Below, piece after piece: positions 44,462-53,188 of a stretch of DNA of 57,063 bases; the first letter of the stretch is position 1; each line of letters starts with the position of its first letter. Under the pieces are notes generated by a model. It had not been told where the DNA came from, made no database searches, and worked only from the letters and a program-made list of their open reading frames with translations. A program made the position numbers and the translations under genes. The DNA comes from Porphyromonas sp. oral taxon 278 str. W7784 (GTDB taxonomy: Bacteria > Bacteroidota > Bacteroidia > Bacteroidales > Porphyromonadaceae). The stretch covers positions 1-57,063 of the forward strand of contig NZ_KI259221.1 of the NCBI RefSeq assembly GCF_000467855.2, given 5' to 3'.

Positions 44462-45778
44462 TTACTTATCGTTGTTAGTAGATTGAATTGCTAGAAGATC
44501 GGCGATGAGGAAGTTGCTCCCCCCGACGAAGATTACATCCGTCTCGGGCTGTGCTGCGCTCTGGGCAGCAGTTAGTGCCTCTCGGATGGAGGGATAGACT
44601 TCCCCATGGAGGCCGTAGGGCTGTGCCAGCTCCCTCAGCTCTTCGGGAGCTAAGGCACGGGGCACACTGGCGGCGGTGAAGTAGTACTTAGCCGACTGAG
44701 GAAGTAGGGCGAGGACACCTCGAACGTCCTTGTCACTCACCATCCCGAAGATGAGGTGCAGTGGGCGACCTAGTGCCATGAGCTGACGGACGACATAGCG
44801 GATACCATCCTCATTGTGCGCCGTGTCACAGATCAGAGTGGGGTGCTCAGAGAGGGTCTCCCAGCGGCCACGTAGCCCCGTCATGCGGGTGACCTCCCTA
44901 AAGCCCTTGCGGAGTGCTTCCTCGGAGATCGCTATCCCCTCTTCACGGAGCAGACGGAGAGCCGAAAGGATCGTCCTAAGATTATCTGCCTGTACTAGTC
45001 CTCCGAGCTCGAAGTAGAGGGGCTCGGGAGTGATGAGGCTGGGATCGGAGACTTCGAAGGTCTGTCCTCTTGCTTCGCTATGGATAGCCCCCAGAGGGAC
45101 TGCCTCGCTGGCGAGGGTGAGGGGAGCCGATAGCTGAGTGGCTCGATCTCTGAAGACCTCGAGGACCTCGGGCTCATCAGCTCGGCCGATGACGATCGGT
45201 GTCGAGGGCTTGATGATGCCTGCTTTCTCCGAGGCGATCTCAGGGAGGGTATCGCCGAGGTACTGTGTATGATCCTTGCTGATGCCCGTGATGACGGAGA
45301 GGATGGGCTGGATGATATTCGTGCTGTCGAGTCGCCCACCCATGCCGACCTCGATGACTGCGAAGTCGACTCCCTGCTCACGGAAGTAGACGAGGGCCAT
45401 CATGGTCGTCAGCTCGAAGAACGAAGGTGATACCTCCTCTACGAGTCCCCCAGCCTCCTCGACGAAGCGACATACGAAGTCCTCCGAGACCATCACGCCG
45501 TTCACACGGATACGCTCACGGAAGTCGAGGAGATGAGGAGATGTGAAGAGCCCCACCCGATAGCCTGCCGCCTGTAGGACGGCAGCTATCGTGTGTGAAG
45601 TCGAGCCCTTGCCATTCGTCCCTCCTACATGGATGGTACGGTAGGAGTGATGAGGATGGCAGTAGTGTGTATCCAGGTAATGAGTCGTCTCTAGACCAGG
45701 CTTGTAGGCCGCGCCTCCTACTTTCTGAAAGACAGGGGTCTTAGCATAGAGATACTCAATGGCTTCCTGATAGGTCAT
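44462..45778 (-). CDS. folC: Folylpolyglutamate synthase / dihydrofolate synthase
   Basis: 438 residues of the Mur-ligase type. HVGGTNGKGSTSHTIAAVLQ near 50-69 is the ATP loop; GLFTSPHLLDFRERIRVNG and EVGMGGRLDSTNII follow, then CDTAHNEDGIRYV in the C-domain. It adds glutamate to (dihydro)pteroate or folate. Located 8 bases after purA and 4 bases before the MFS gene. Confidence 0.94.
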   Translation of the reverse strand: MTYQEAIEYLYAKTPVFQKVGGAAYKPGLETTHYLDTHYCHPHHSYRTIHVGGTNGKGSTSHTIAAVLQAAGYRVGLFTSPHLLDFRERIRVNGVMVSEDFVCRFVEEAGGLVEEVSPSFFELTTMMALVYFREQGVDFAVIEVGMGGRLDSTNIIQPILSVITGISKDHTQYLGDTLPEIASEKAGIIKPSTPIVIGRADEPEVLEVFRDRATQLSAPLTLASEAVPLGAIHSEARGQTFEVSDPSLITPEPLYFELGGLVQADNLRTILSALRLLREEGIAISEEALRKGFREVTRMTGLRGRWETLSEHPTLICDTAHNEDGIRYVVRQLMALGRPLHLIFGMVSDKDVRGVLALLPQSAKYYFTAASVPRALAPEELRELAQPYGLHGEVYPSIREALTAAQSAAQPETDVIFVGGSNFLIADLLAIQSTNNDK

Positions 45779-45786
45779 CGGTGTTC

Positions 45787-47082
45787 TTAGGCGTGCCCCT
45801 CGGGCAGGAGCTCAGGATGGAGGGCGATGGTCTGCTCTCTATCAGGACCGACAGAGACGATCGAGATAGGTACTCCGATCTCCCCTTCGACGAAGGCGAT
45901 GTAGTCCTTCAGAGCGTGAGGGAAGTCGTTAGGATCAGTGAGCTTGGTGGTATCGCACTGCCAGCCCTTGAGTTCACGATATACAGGATGGACGTCCTCC
46001 GTCAGCTCGTAGGGGAAGTGACGTGTCTTCTCGCCTCGGATCTCATAGTCGGTACAGACACGGATGGTCTCAAAGGTGTCGAGCACATCGCTCTTCATCA
46101 TGATCAGACGAGTGACCCCGCTGAGCATCACCGTGTAGCGAAGGGCTACGAGATCGAGCCAGCCACAGCGACGACGACGGCCTGTGACAGAGCCAAATTC
46201 ATGACCTAGCGAGCAGAGCTTCTCGCCCGTCTCATCAAAGAGCTCGGTAGGGAAGGGACCAGCACCGACACGGGTACAGTAGGCCTTGAAGATCCCATAG
46301 ACCTGACCGATACTGCGTGGAGCGATACCTAGCCCCGTACAGCATCCTGCACAGACCGTGTTGCTCGATGTGACGAAGGGGTAGGAGCCGAAGTCGATGT
46401 CTAGGAGTGAGCCTTGAGCCCCTTCGGCAAGTACACGACGTGAGGAGCGGAGGGCGTCGTTGATGTACTCTTCGCTGTCGACAAAGGTGAATTCCTCGAG
46501 GTACTTAATAGCCTCCATCCACTTAGCCTCTAGCTCGGCAAGCCCTTCGACAGGGTAGCGGTAGGCCTCGAGGAGTGTCAGATGACGCTCCTTAGCCTCC
46601 TGATACTTGCGTGCAAAGTCTGAATGGATGTCTCCGACACGTAGCCCTGTGCGGGCGATCTTGTCGGTGTAGGTAGGGCCGATGCCCTTACCCGTGGTGC
46701 CGATCTTCGCTCCACCCTTGATCGCCTCCTGGGCGGCATCGATGAAGCGGTGTGTAGGCAGGATGAGGTGCGCCTTGCGTGAGATCACGAGACGCTTGCG
46801 TAGGTCATGACCGCTCTCAGAGAGGGCACGAGCTTCTTCAGCGAAGAGGATGGGATCAAGTACGACCCCGTTGCCTATGACATTGACCTTGTCACCTTGG
46901 AAGATCCCAGAGGGGATCGATCGTAGGATGTACTTCTTCCCCTCGAACTCTAGGGTGTGCCCAGCGTTAGGCCCCCCTTGGAAGCGTGCTATGATATCGT
47001 ACGAAGGTGTCAAGACATCGACGATCTTACCCTTCCCTTCGTCTCCCCATTGCAGGCCGAGGAGCACATCGACTTGTTCCAT
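45787..47082 (-). CDS. purA: Adenylosuccinate synthetase
   Basis: 431 residues. LGLQWGDEGKGKIVDVL near 8-24 is the GTP site, NAGHTLEFEGKKY, GTTGKGIGPTYTDKIAR near 128-144, and GAQGSLLDIDFGSYPFVTSSN near 218-238. It joins IMP and aspartate on the way to AMP. First gene of purA-folC-MFS, with a promoter about 140 bases upstream. Confidence 0.97.
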   Translation of the reverse strand: MEQVDVLLGLQWGDEGKGKIVDVLTPSYDIIARFQGGPNAGHTLEFEGKKYILRSIPSGIFQGDKVNVIGNGVVLDPILFAEEARALSESGHDLRKRLVISRKAHLILPTHRFIDAAQEAIKGGAKIGTTGKGIGPTYTDKIARTGLRVGDIHSDFARKYQEAKERHLTLLEAYRYPVEGLAELEAKWMEAIKYLEEFTFVDSEEYINDALRSSRRVLAEGAQGSLLDIDFGSYPFVTSSNTVCAGCCTGLGIAPRSIGQVYGIFKAYCTRVGAGPFPTELFDETGEKLCSLGHEFGSVTGRRRRCGWLDLVALRYTVMLSGVTRLIMMKSDVLDTFETIRVCTDYEIRGEKTRHFPYELTEDVHPVYRELKGWQCDTTKLTDPNDFPHALKDYIAFVEGEIGVPISIVSVGPDREQTIALHPELLPEGHA

Positions 47083-47221
47083 GTATGTATGTGTATTTGC
47101 TGTAGTGTTGTTGTCAGCTTGAGCCGAGGCATGTATCTCTCGGCATGCATGTGACCCTTAGGAAGCCACTCCTCGGGAGTATATCGCTCTGGAGGAGAAG
47201 CCTATGCGAGTCGTGCACCTA
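47083..47221 (-). promoter_or_regulatory. Long leader of purA
   Basis: Between the -7 element and the purA ATG lies a leader of about 130 bases with small hairpins such as GCCGAG/CTCGGC near 47123-47144. I do not see a purine, PreQ1 or other known riboswitch signature. Confidence 0.35.
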
Positions 47222-47229
47222 CAAATATA
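47222..47229 (-). promoter_or_regulatory. -7 element of purA
   Basis: TATATTTG on the minus strand; a TTG at 47252-47254 lies 22 bases upstream, close to the usual -33 spacing. Confidence 0.6.
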
Positions 47230-47283
47230 CTCTTTTCTATACGTATTTCGGCAATTTGTACCGTAGACTCCCCTCTATTTCGT

Positions 47284-47329
47284 CGGCTAAGCGTGCTACA
47301 CTTCCTCGGCTAGGGAGGCTACGAAGAGG
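47284..47329. repeat. Two degenerate 23-bp units
   Basis: Two neighbouring 23-base stretches begin CGGCTA and share GCTAC; similar in style to the arrays at 1815 and 6773 but only two units, so weak. Confidence 0.3.
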
Positions 47330-47395
47330 GGGAGGAAGCGTGATGAGCTTTCCTTGGTAGTGAGCGCTCCTATCCTTGCAGTATACCTATAAGAA

Positions 47396-47426
47396 GAGGG
47401 GGTATCCGACGAGCAGATACCCCCTC
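47396..47426 (-). terminator. Terminator of the tetrapyrrole operon
   Basis: GAGGGGGTATC pairs with GATACCCCCTC, 44 bases downstream of the last gene of the operon. Confidence 0.85.
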
Positions 47427-47469
47427 GGGGTGGCTATGAGGAGCAATTTAGATGATGAGTGCGACGCCT

Positions 47470-48978
47470 CTAATTCGTAGCATCCTTCACCAGAGTTTCT
47501 ACTAGGCAGGTGATCCGAGGCTGAGTAGCGATGAGCTTCGGCTCGATACCGTAGCTCCGAGCGGCCTCGGCTGTTTGCTCTCCGAGGACAGCTAACGGGA
47601 GTGCCTTCAGCAGGTGCTCTAGCTGGTGTACTCGTAGCAAGCTCACTAGATGATGGATGGCAGAGGAACTACAGGCCGTGAGGTAATCAGCCGAGTCGAG
47701 CGCTTCCTTCAGTTCGCTAGCGGTATAGCTGATAGGCGTATTCTGGTAGAGGGGGAGGCGGTGGCAGGCGATTCCTGCTTCGGAGAGGAGCTCCGAGAGA
47801 TCATCACTCGCAAGGGCGGAGTTGGGTAGGAGAATACGATGGACAGGGGTGAGCTTAGCCCGCTGGATGAATTCCTCGGCGAAGACCTTGGCATAGTACT
47901 CCCGAGGGACGAAGTCGGCGGTGATCCCATACGCGCTAAGGGATTGAGCAGTCATGGGGCCTAGTGCTCCGATCTGGCAAGGAGCAAGGAGGCGGCGATC
48001 CTTCCCTCGCTGGCGAAGAGCTGAGAAGAAGAATTCTACGGCATTGGGCGAGGTGAAGAGGATCCAGTCGTAGCTCGGTAAGCTCTCGAGGGTCGTCTCA
48101 AGCTCCGTCTTGACCTCCTCATTAGGGGTAAGCTGGATCGTGGGAAGGAGATAAGCCTCGGCGCCCTTCTCCTCCAGCGCTTCCTGAAGGACAGAGGCTT
48201 GGTGTCGGGCTCGAGTCACGATGACCTTCTTCCCCGAGAGTGGGAGAGAGGTGCGCCCTTCGGCGAATTGTAGGACTTCACCGATCATGAAGAGCGCAGG
48301 AGCGTACGCAGAGAAGTCCTCCGACGTATCGGTGAACGCCCCTAGGGTGCGCACTAGTAGGCTTTGCTGGGGTGTCGTACCTCGGCTTAGTAGAGCAGCA
48401 GGGGTAGAGGTGGACATCCCTGCTGCGATGAGGGCCTGGCTGATCTGAGCCACTTGCCTTACCCCCATATAGAAGACCAGCGTCCCCGAGAGTCGAGCTA
48501 GGCTAGTCCAGTCGAAGTCAGGTAGCTCTCCATCCTCAGTGTGCGCTGTAAGGCAGGTGAAGGAGCGACTGAGTCCTCGATGGGTGAGGGGGATGTCGAA
48601 GTAGGCTGGGGCAGCAAGACCTGCTGTGATCCCGGGTACGATCTCGTAGGGTATGCCAGCTTCACGAAGGGCTGTCATCTCTTCTCCTCCATGAGCGAAG
48701 ACGAAGGGATCGCCACCCTTGAGGCGTACGACCCTACCTAGGTCAGCTGTCCCTAGTTCAATGAGTAGGTCGTTGATCTCTGCCTGCTTGAGCGAATGAG
48801 CTCCATAGCGCTTACCGACATGGTATAGCTTAGTTCCCTCGGGAATGAGGGCGAGGATGCTGGGGGAGACGAGGGCATCGTAGACGATGACTTCGGCGGT
48901 AGTGATGAGCTCATGGGCTCTACGGGTGAGGAGCTTGGGATCACCTGGTCCTGCTCCTACTAGGTATACGGTGCTCAT
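47470..48978 (-). CDS. cobA-hemD: Fused uroporphyrinogen-III C-methyltransferase and uroporphyrinogen-III synthase
   Basis: 502 residues in two parts. Residues 1-245: SUMT/CobA with VYLVGAGPGDPKLLTRRA, VVRLKGGDPFVFAHGGEE near 82-99, and GTLVFYMGVRQ, which makes precorrin-2 by two methylations. Residues about 250-502: HemD with KVIVTRARHQASVLQEAL, DWILFTSPNAVEFFF and QIGALGPMTAQSL, which closes the tetrapyrrole ring. The fusion puts two consecutive steps in one polypeptide and is known elsewhere. Its start overlaps hemC by 4 bases. Confidence 0.94.
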   Translation of the reverse strand: MSTVYLVGAGPGDPKLLTRRAHELITTAEVIVYDALVSPSILALIPEGTKLYHVGKRYGAHSLKQAEINDLLIELGTADLGRVVRLKGGDPFVFAHGGEEMTALREAGIPYEIVPGITAGLAAPAYFDIPLTHRGLSRSFTCLTAHTEDGELPDFDWTSLARLSGTLVFYMGVRQVAQISQALIAAGMSTSTPAALLSRGTTPQQSLLVRTLGAFTDTSEDFSAYAPALFMIGEVLQFAEGRTSLPLSGKKVIVTRARHQASVLQEALEEKGAEAYLLPTIQLTPNEEVKTELETTLESLPSYDWILFTSPNAVEFFFSALRQRGKDRRLLAPCQIGALGPMTAQSLSAYGITADFVPREYYAKVFAEEFIQRAKLTPVHRILLPNSALASDDLSELLSEAGIACHRLPLYQNTPISYTASELKEALDSADYLTACSSSAIHHLVSLLRVHQLEHLLKALPLAVLGEQTAEAARSYGIEPKLIATQPRITCLVETLVKDATN

Positions 48979-49871
48979 GCTGTAGTGATGCTTCTTAGTT
49001 CGTCGGTGAGGTGATCAAGGAGGCGATCGATCTCCGATAGAGGGACGGTGTGCTTGGCCTTGTAGTGCTTCTCTCCCGAACTACTAGCATAGAAGACTCG
49101 GAGCTCTGCTTGATCATCTGTGATATGGCAGACACAGCCTAGAGGGAGGGCACAGCCTCCACCCAGTCGCTTCAGTAGGCTTCGCTCGATCGTCACCTCT
49201 CGCTCGGTCTTGGCATCATGGATGCTCTCTAGGAGGCTGTGTAGCTCCGTATCATCGATACGGGTCTGTACAGCGATGGCTGCTTGCCCTGGAGCAGGGA
49301 CGATGACTGCCTCCTTGATGGGGTAGCGCTCGAGCTCATCCATCCCTAGGCGAGAGAGCCCGGCTTCGGCAAGGAGCGTGGCATCGAAGAGTCCAGAGTG
49401 GACCTTCCCGATACGGGTCTCCACATTGCCTCGGATGGGCTCGGTGCGTAGGTGTGGATAGTGAAGAGCTATCTGGTAGGCTCTACGCTTACTCGAGGTG
49501 CCTACGACAGCCCCTTCGGGTAGAGACTCTAGGGGGCAGGGGCCGATGAGGGTGTCATGGGTGACTGCTCGAGGGAGGTAAGCTGCGAGACACGTACCTT
49601 CGGCTGGATCTACAGGGAGATCCTTGAGGCTATGCACTGCTAGGTCGATCTCTCCCCGACGGAGTGAGGCCTCTAGCTCCCCAGTGAAGAGCCCCTTGTC
49701 TCCAGAAGCATCCAGAGCGAGGTGCTGTAGCTTATCACCCTTGGTCTTGATGATCTTGATCTCGATCAGGAGATCGGGGTGGGCACTGAGTAGAGCTTCT
49801 CGTACGAGCTCGCTTTGGCGTAGGGCTAGTTGGCTCCCTCGAGAGCCTAAGATGAGCGTCCTATGCGTCAT
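48975..49871 (-). CDS. hemC: Porphobilinogen deaminase
   Basis: 298 residues. ILGSRGSQLALRQSELV near the start, AVHSLKDLPVDPA near 83-95, GTSSKRRAYQIAL, RGNVETRIGKV, and the dipyrromethane-bearing cysteine in GGGCALPLGC near 240. It polymerises four porphobilinogen units. An upstream in-frame start at 50006 would add 45 unrelated residues inside hemA; the conserved N-terminus and an 11-base overlap with hemA support ATG 49871. Confidence 0.95.
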   Translation of the reverse strand: MTHRTLILGSRGSQLALRQSELVREALLSAHPDLLIEIKIIKTKGDKLQHLALDASGDKGLFTGELEASLRRGEIDLAVHSLKDLPVDPAEGTCLAAYLPRAVTHDTLIGPCPLESLPEGAVVGTSSKRRAYQIALHYPHLRTEPIRGNVETRIGKVHSGLFDATLLAEAGLSRLGMDELERYPIKEAVIVPAPGQAAIAVQTRIDDTELHSLLESIHDAKTEREVTIERSLLKRLGGGCALPLGCVCHITDDQAELRVFYASSSGEKHYKAKHTVPLSEIDRLLDHLTDELRSITTA

Positions 49872-51132
49872 GCTGAGGTAGTTTGCTTTGGATATGAGAG
49901 AATAGCTGTAGGGTAGCTTCGGAGTAGATCTTGAGCCCTGTCTCTTCGCTGAGTTCACGTAGCGAAGAGACGATAGCCGTCGTATAGGTCGTACGCAAGT
50001 GCTCATCCCATCGGGTGACGAGCTCTCGCTCCCTTTCCGTCAGTTCGTGGGGCAGGTGAGCGAGCTCCTTCTGGAGAAGCTGGTGAGAGACCTGCTGGAC
50101 TAGCCCGATGACTTCACGAACTTCGGCTGCATCGCACCAGGCGATGAAGTCTTGGGTCATCGCTTGGAGATAGCTCTGGATCTCTTCATCCTGATGAGCC
50201 TTCTCCTTAGAGAGGTACTGCTGGCCTCTGAGGTCATCGATGGTATAGAGTCGGATGCTTGGTAGCTCTTCTAGAGACGGATCGACATTGCGGGGGACAG
50301 CCATGTCGAAGAAGTGCCTTGTCTCCCGAGGGGTGTGAGGGACGACCTCCTCAGTGATGATGGGGGTGAGGGAAGAGGTAGCTACGAAGATGATGGTCGC
50401 TGATCGGAGTGCTTCGGAGAGCCTATCCTCAGAGAAGACCTGAGCGATATGGTGCTTCGTGGCAAAGAGCTCGGCACGTGAGCCCGTGCGATTGTATACG
50501 CTGACCTCAGGGTGCTGAAGCTCCTGTAGGCGCTGAGCTATAGCTTCGGCCATCTGACCTGCTCCGAGGATGAGCACCGGCTGCTGTAGGAAGTCTGAGG
50601 CGTTATGATGGAGGTAGTCTACCGCTGCAGCACCTGCGGAGATGGGGGTGGCAGAGAGTAGATATTCGCTACGTACCTTCTTCGCTGTCTCGAAGGCTTT
50701 GTGACAGAGTCGGGAGAGGACTGAGGTGCTCTGACTATGGCTTGTAGCGAGGCGGAAGGCTTCCTTGAGTTGTCCCAGGATCTGTGTCTCTCCTAAGACC
50801 ATCGACTCGAGCCCACAGGCCAGACGGAAGAGGTGCTTGATCGCCTCCTGATGCTGGCGTGTCTCGAAGATGGATTCATCGCCGAGGTGGCGCACCTTCT
50901 TGAAGCGGTAGAGGCTACGGATGAGTCGAGTCTCTTGCTCCGAGGTGATGCGTGATGGAGCTTCATAGTAGATCTCTAGACGATTGCATGTAGAGAGTAC
51001 GAGTCCGCCGAGGAGCCCCTCTTCGCTCTTCCATAGGTCGATGAGCTGTACCGCCTCCTCTTCGCAGAGGGCGAATTGCTCTCGGCGGGATAGTGAAGCG
51101 GTCTTGTGGTTGATGCTAATGAGTCCGATCAT
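49861..51132 (-). CDS. hemA: Glutamyl-tRNA reductase
   Basis: 423 residues. MIGLISINHKTASLSRREQF at the N-terminus, nucleophilic cysteine in LSTCNRLEIYYE near 47-58, GETQILGQLKEAF near 119-131, NADPH loop LILGAGQMAEAIAQRL near 182-197. It starts the C5 route to tetrapyrroles by making glutamate-1-semialdehyde. hemL and hemB are not in this window. The start lies inside the end of the upstream fusion gene (17-base overlap). Confidence 0.95.
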   Translation of the reverse strand: MIGLISINHKTASLSRREQFALCEEEAVQLIDLWKSEEGLLGGLVLSTCNRLEIYYEAPSRITSEQETRLIRSLYRFKKVRHLGDESIFETRQHQEAIKHLFRLACGLESMVLGETQILGQLKEAFRLATSHSQSTSVLSRLCHKAFETAKKVRSEYLLSATPISAGAAAVDYLHHNASDFLQQPVLILGAGQMAEAIAQRLQELQHPEVSVYNRTGSRAELFATKHHIAQVFSEDRLSEALRSATIIFVATSSLTPIITEEVVPHTPRETRHFFDMAVPRNVDPSLEELPSIRLYTIDDLRGQQYLSKEKAHQDEEIQSYLQAMTQDFIAWCDAAEVREVIGLVQQVSHQLLQKELAHLPHELTERERELVTRWDEHLRTTYTTAIVSSLRELSEETGLKIYSEATLQLFSHIQSKLPQHDA

Positions 51133-53188
51133 GGATCGTATCTTGCAGTAGTGATTCTTTCTTTTCGGTGTAGGCTTTGCGTAGGCGGTCCTTCGCCTCT
51201 CCCTCTGGTGCCTCGAGTAGGGCGACTCTTAGCTGGGCTAGCTCTTCTAGATGTGCCCCGATACCCGCTGGTAGGTCTTTGACCCAAGCCTCCTTCAAGC
51301 TCTGGGTGATCTCGGGCAAGCGGTAGTCGCTGTGGACTGAGAGTGTGACGCCCTCTCGGTGGGCTGTGGCTCCGAACTGGATGTTCCCCCGCTGGGGATC
51401 ACTGAGCAGAGAGAAGAGGTAGCCCTCCGAGGCAAGTCGGTCAGCGATCGCTCGCTCTTCTTCGGGATCACCTATCCCGAGGACAATGATGCGGGCTGGA
51501 GATAGATCCTCCACGCCGGTATACCGCTGTCGTATCCAGCGGAAGAGTCCCTTACCTTCGTACGCCTCTAGCTCGGGGCAGAGGGTGGGGGAGAGTATGG
51601 TGAAGGGGATGTGTCGGTCGATAAGCCCCTGAGCCTTGCGCCAGACACCTCGTCCCCCTCCGATGAATAGGATGGGGAGCTCTTCTGCTGAGAGGAAGAG
51701 GGGTAGGTGATAGTGCTTCTCTCCCTGGGGGAAGCTAGCAGGGTGATGCAGAGGTGCCTTTGCAGAGCGTAGCGCCCAAGGCTGAGGGATGTGTGCTGAG
51801 GTAAGTAGCTCTCTATCCTGCCACAGCTCTAGTGCAGGGCGGTCAGCGAGGAGCTTCCCCTTAGCGAGGAGGAGTACACGGTCGGCGAACTGATACCCCA
51901 GATCCATGTCGTGCGTGGAGACGATGACCGTCTTCCCTCGCTCGTGGAGACGATCTAGGAGCTCCAGTACACGCTCGGTATAGAGTGCATCAAGTGCTGC
52001 TGTCGGTTCGTCTAGGATGATGATCTCGGGGGCTGTAGCAAGGACGGCAGCTAGGGCTACCCATTTCTTCTGCCCTTCGCTAAGTTCATGTGGAGCTTTG
52101 TGGCGCAGGTCAAGGAGCTGGTACTCGGTGAGGAGTTCCTCGAGGCGCAGGTGGAGCGCTTCTCCCTCCAGACCCATGTTCTTTAGTCCGAAGGATAGTT
52201 CATCCTCGACGGAAGGGGTGAAGAGCTGATAGTTGGAGTTCTGTAGAACCAGAGCGACACGACGGCGCAGGGCTACTCGCTCCTGAGGGGTGATGAGCTT
52301 CCCGTGAAGATAGAGTTCCCCTTGCCAGCTCTGCTGTAGACCCGAGAGGAGAAGGAAGAGGGTGGACTTCCCAGCCCCATTGTGTCCGATCAGAGCTATG
52401 CGCTCTCCTCTATGGATAGAGAGGGAGAGGGCGCGTAGCGCCTCGTATCCATCTTCGTAGACGAAGGAGATCCCTTCAAGGCGAAGCACGGGAGTCTTGT
52501 CTAGAGTAGCTCCACCTTCTACAGGCTGATGGAGGGGCTCATCTTCATAGCCCCGAGAGACCAATCCGAGATAGAGCTTATCGGACTCTACTTGGCTGAG
52601 GACGAAGGTGCGTGAGAGAAGCATCCCGAAGTGCTGGATGCATCGCTGTATCCCTCCTTGATAGCCCAGACGGCTCGTCTGTGCTAGGCGGATCTGTCCC
52701 GCCGTCTCCTCAAGAACGAAGATATAGCGATAGGTCAGTTCGACGAGGTCAATGAAGAGCTTGGGGATACCCAGGCTACGTAGTACCGCATAGAGACGAT
52801 GTAGTGGTAGGAGCTGGAGCAGAAGGATCATTGACCCAACGGATGCTAGGCATCTGAGCCAAGTCTTGATCGCTACATGAAGCCCGTCACGGGTGAAGCC
52901 CCATCCCCCCAGATCAAGGAGGAGCGAGGAGGGGTCTCCTCGACCAAGAGCAAGAGGTAGGATAGAGAGTGAGATGAAGCCAGCGAGGATAAGGACTCGG
53001 CGCACTAAGCCCCTACGTCGCTCCCCATAGTAGCGGAAGGCTAGCCCGTAGATAAGGACAGCGAAGGCGAGGAGCTGAAGCGTATGCTGGAGCACTAAGG
53101 CGACTCCAAGGGCAAGGAGACAAAGGACAAAGTATGCCTGCTCCCTACGCAGACTAGGCCGTAGCGAGCAGCTCTGTGTATGCGACAT
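51116..53188 (-). CDS. CbiQ-CbiO-SirC triple fusion: cobalt ECF transporter plus precorrin-2 dehydrogenase-like domain
   Basis: 690 residues with three parts. Residues 1-225: ECF T-component (CbiQ), with membrane segments near 18-55, 64-80 and 115-130, and the coupling motif SRGYEDEP at 211-218. Residues 235-460: ABC ATPase (CbiO), with Walker A GHNGAGKST at 268-276, Q-loop LQNSNYQLFT, LSEGQ at 369-373, ILDEPTAALD at 391-400 and switch histidine STHDMD. Residues about 503-640: a Met8/CysG-N-like Rossmann domain, FIGGGRGVWRKAQ at 508-520, then IVLGIGDPEEE and SDPQRGNIQFGATAHREG. This last part would oxidise precorrin-2 to sirohydrochlorin, but the usual AT-D-D and N-V-D-D-P motifs are altered. 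The gene adjoins cbiMN and overlaps hemA. Confidence 0.9.
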   Translation of the reverse strand: MSHTQSCSLRPSLRREQAYFVLCLLALGVALVLQHTLQLLAFAVLIYGLAFRYYGERRRGLVRRVLILAGFISLSILPLALGRGDPSSLLLDLGGWGFTRDGLHVAIKTWLRCLASVGSMILLLQLLPLHRLYAVLRSLGIPKLFIDLVELTYRYIFVLEETAGQIRLAQTSRLGYQGGIQRCIQHFGMLLSRTFVLSQVESDKLYLGLVSRGYEDEPLHQPVEGGATLDKTPVLRLEGISFVYEDGYEALRALSLSIHRGERIALIGHNGAGKSTLFLLLSGLQQSWQGELYLHGKLITPQERVALRRRVALVLQNSNYQLFTPSVEDELSFGLKNMGLEGEALHLRLEELLTEYQLLDLRHKAPHELSEGQKKWVALAAVLATAPEIIILDEPTAALDALYTERVLELLDRLHERGKTVIVSTHDMDLGYQFADRVLLLAKGKLLADRPALELWQDRELLTSAHIPQPWALRSAKAPLHHPASFPQGEKHYHLPLFLSAEELPILFIGGGRGVWRKAQGLIDRHIPFTILSPTLCPELEAYEGKGLFRWIRQRYTGVEDLSPARIIVLGIGDPEEERAIADRLASEGYLFSLLSDPQRGNIQFGATAHREGVTLSVHSDYRLPEITQSLKEAWVKDLPAGIGAHLEELAQLRVALLEAPEGEAKDRLRKAYTEKKESLLQDTIHDRTH

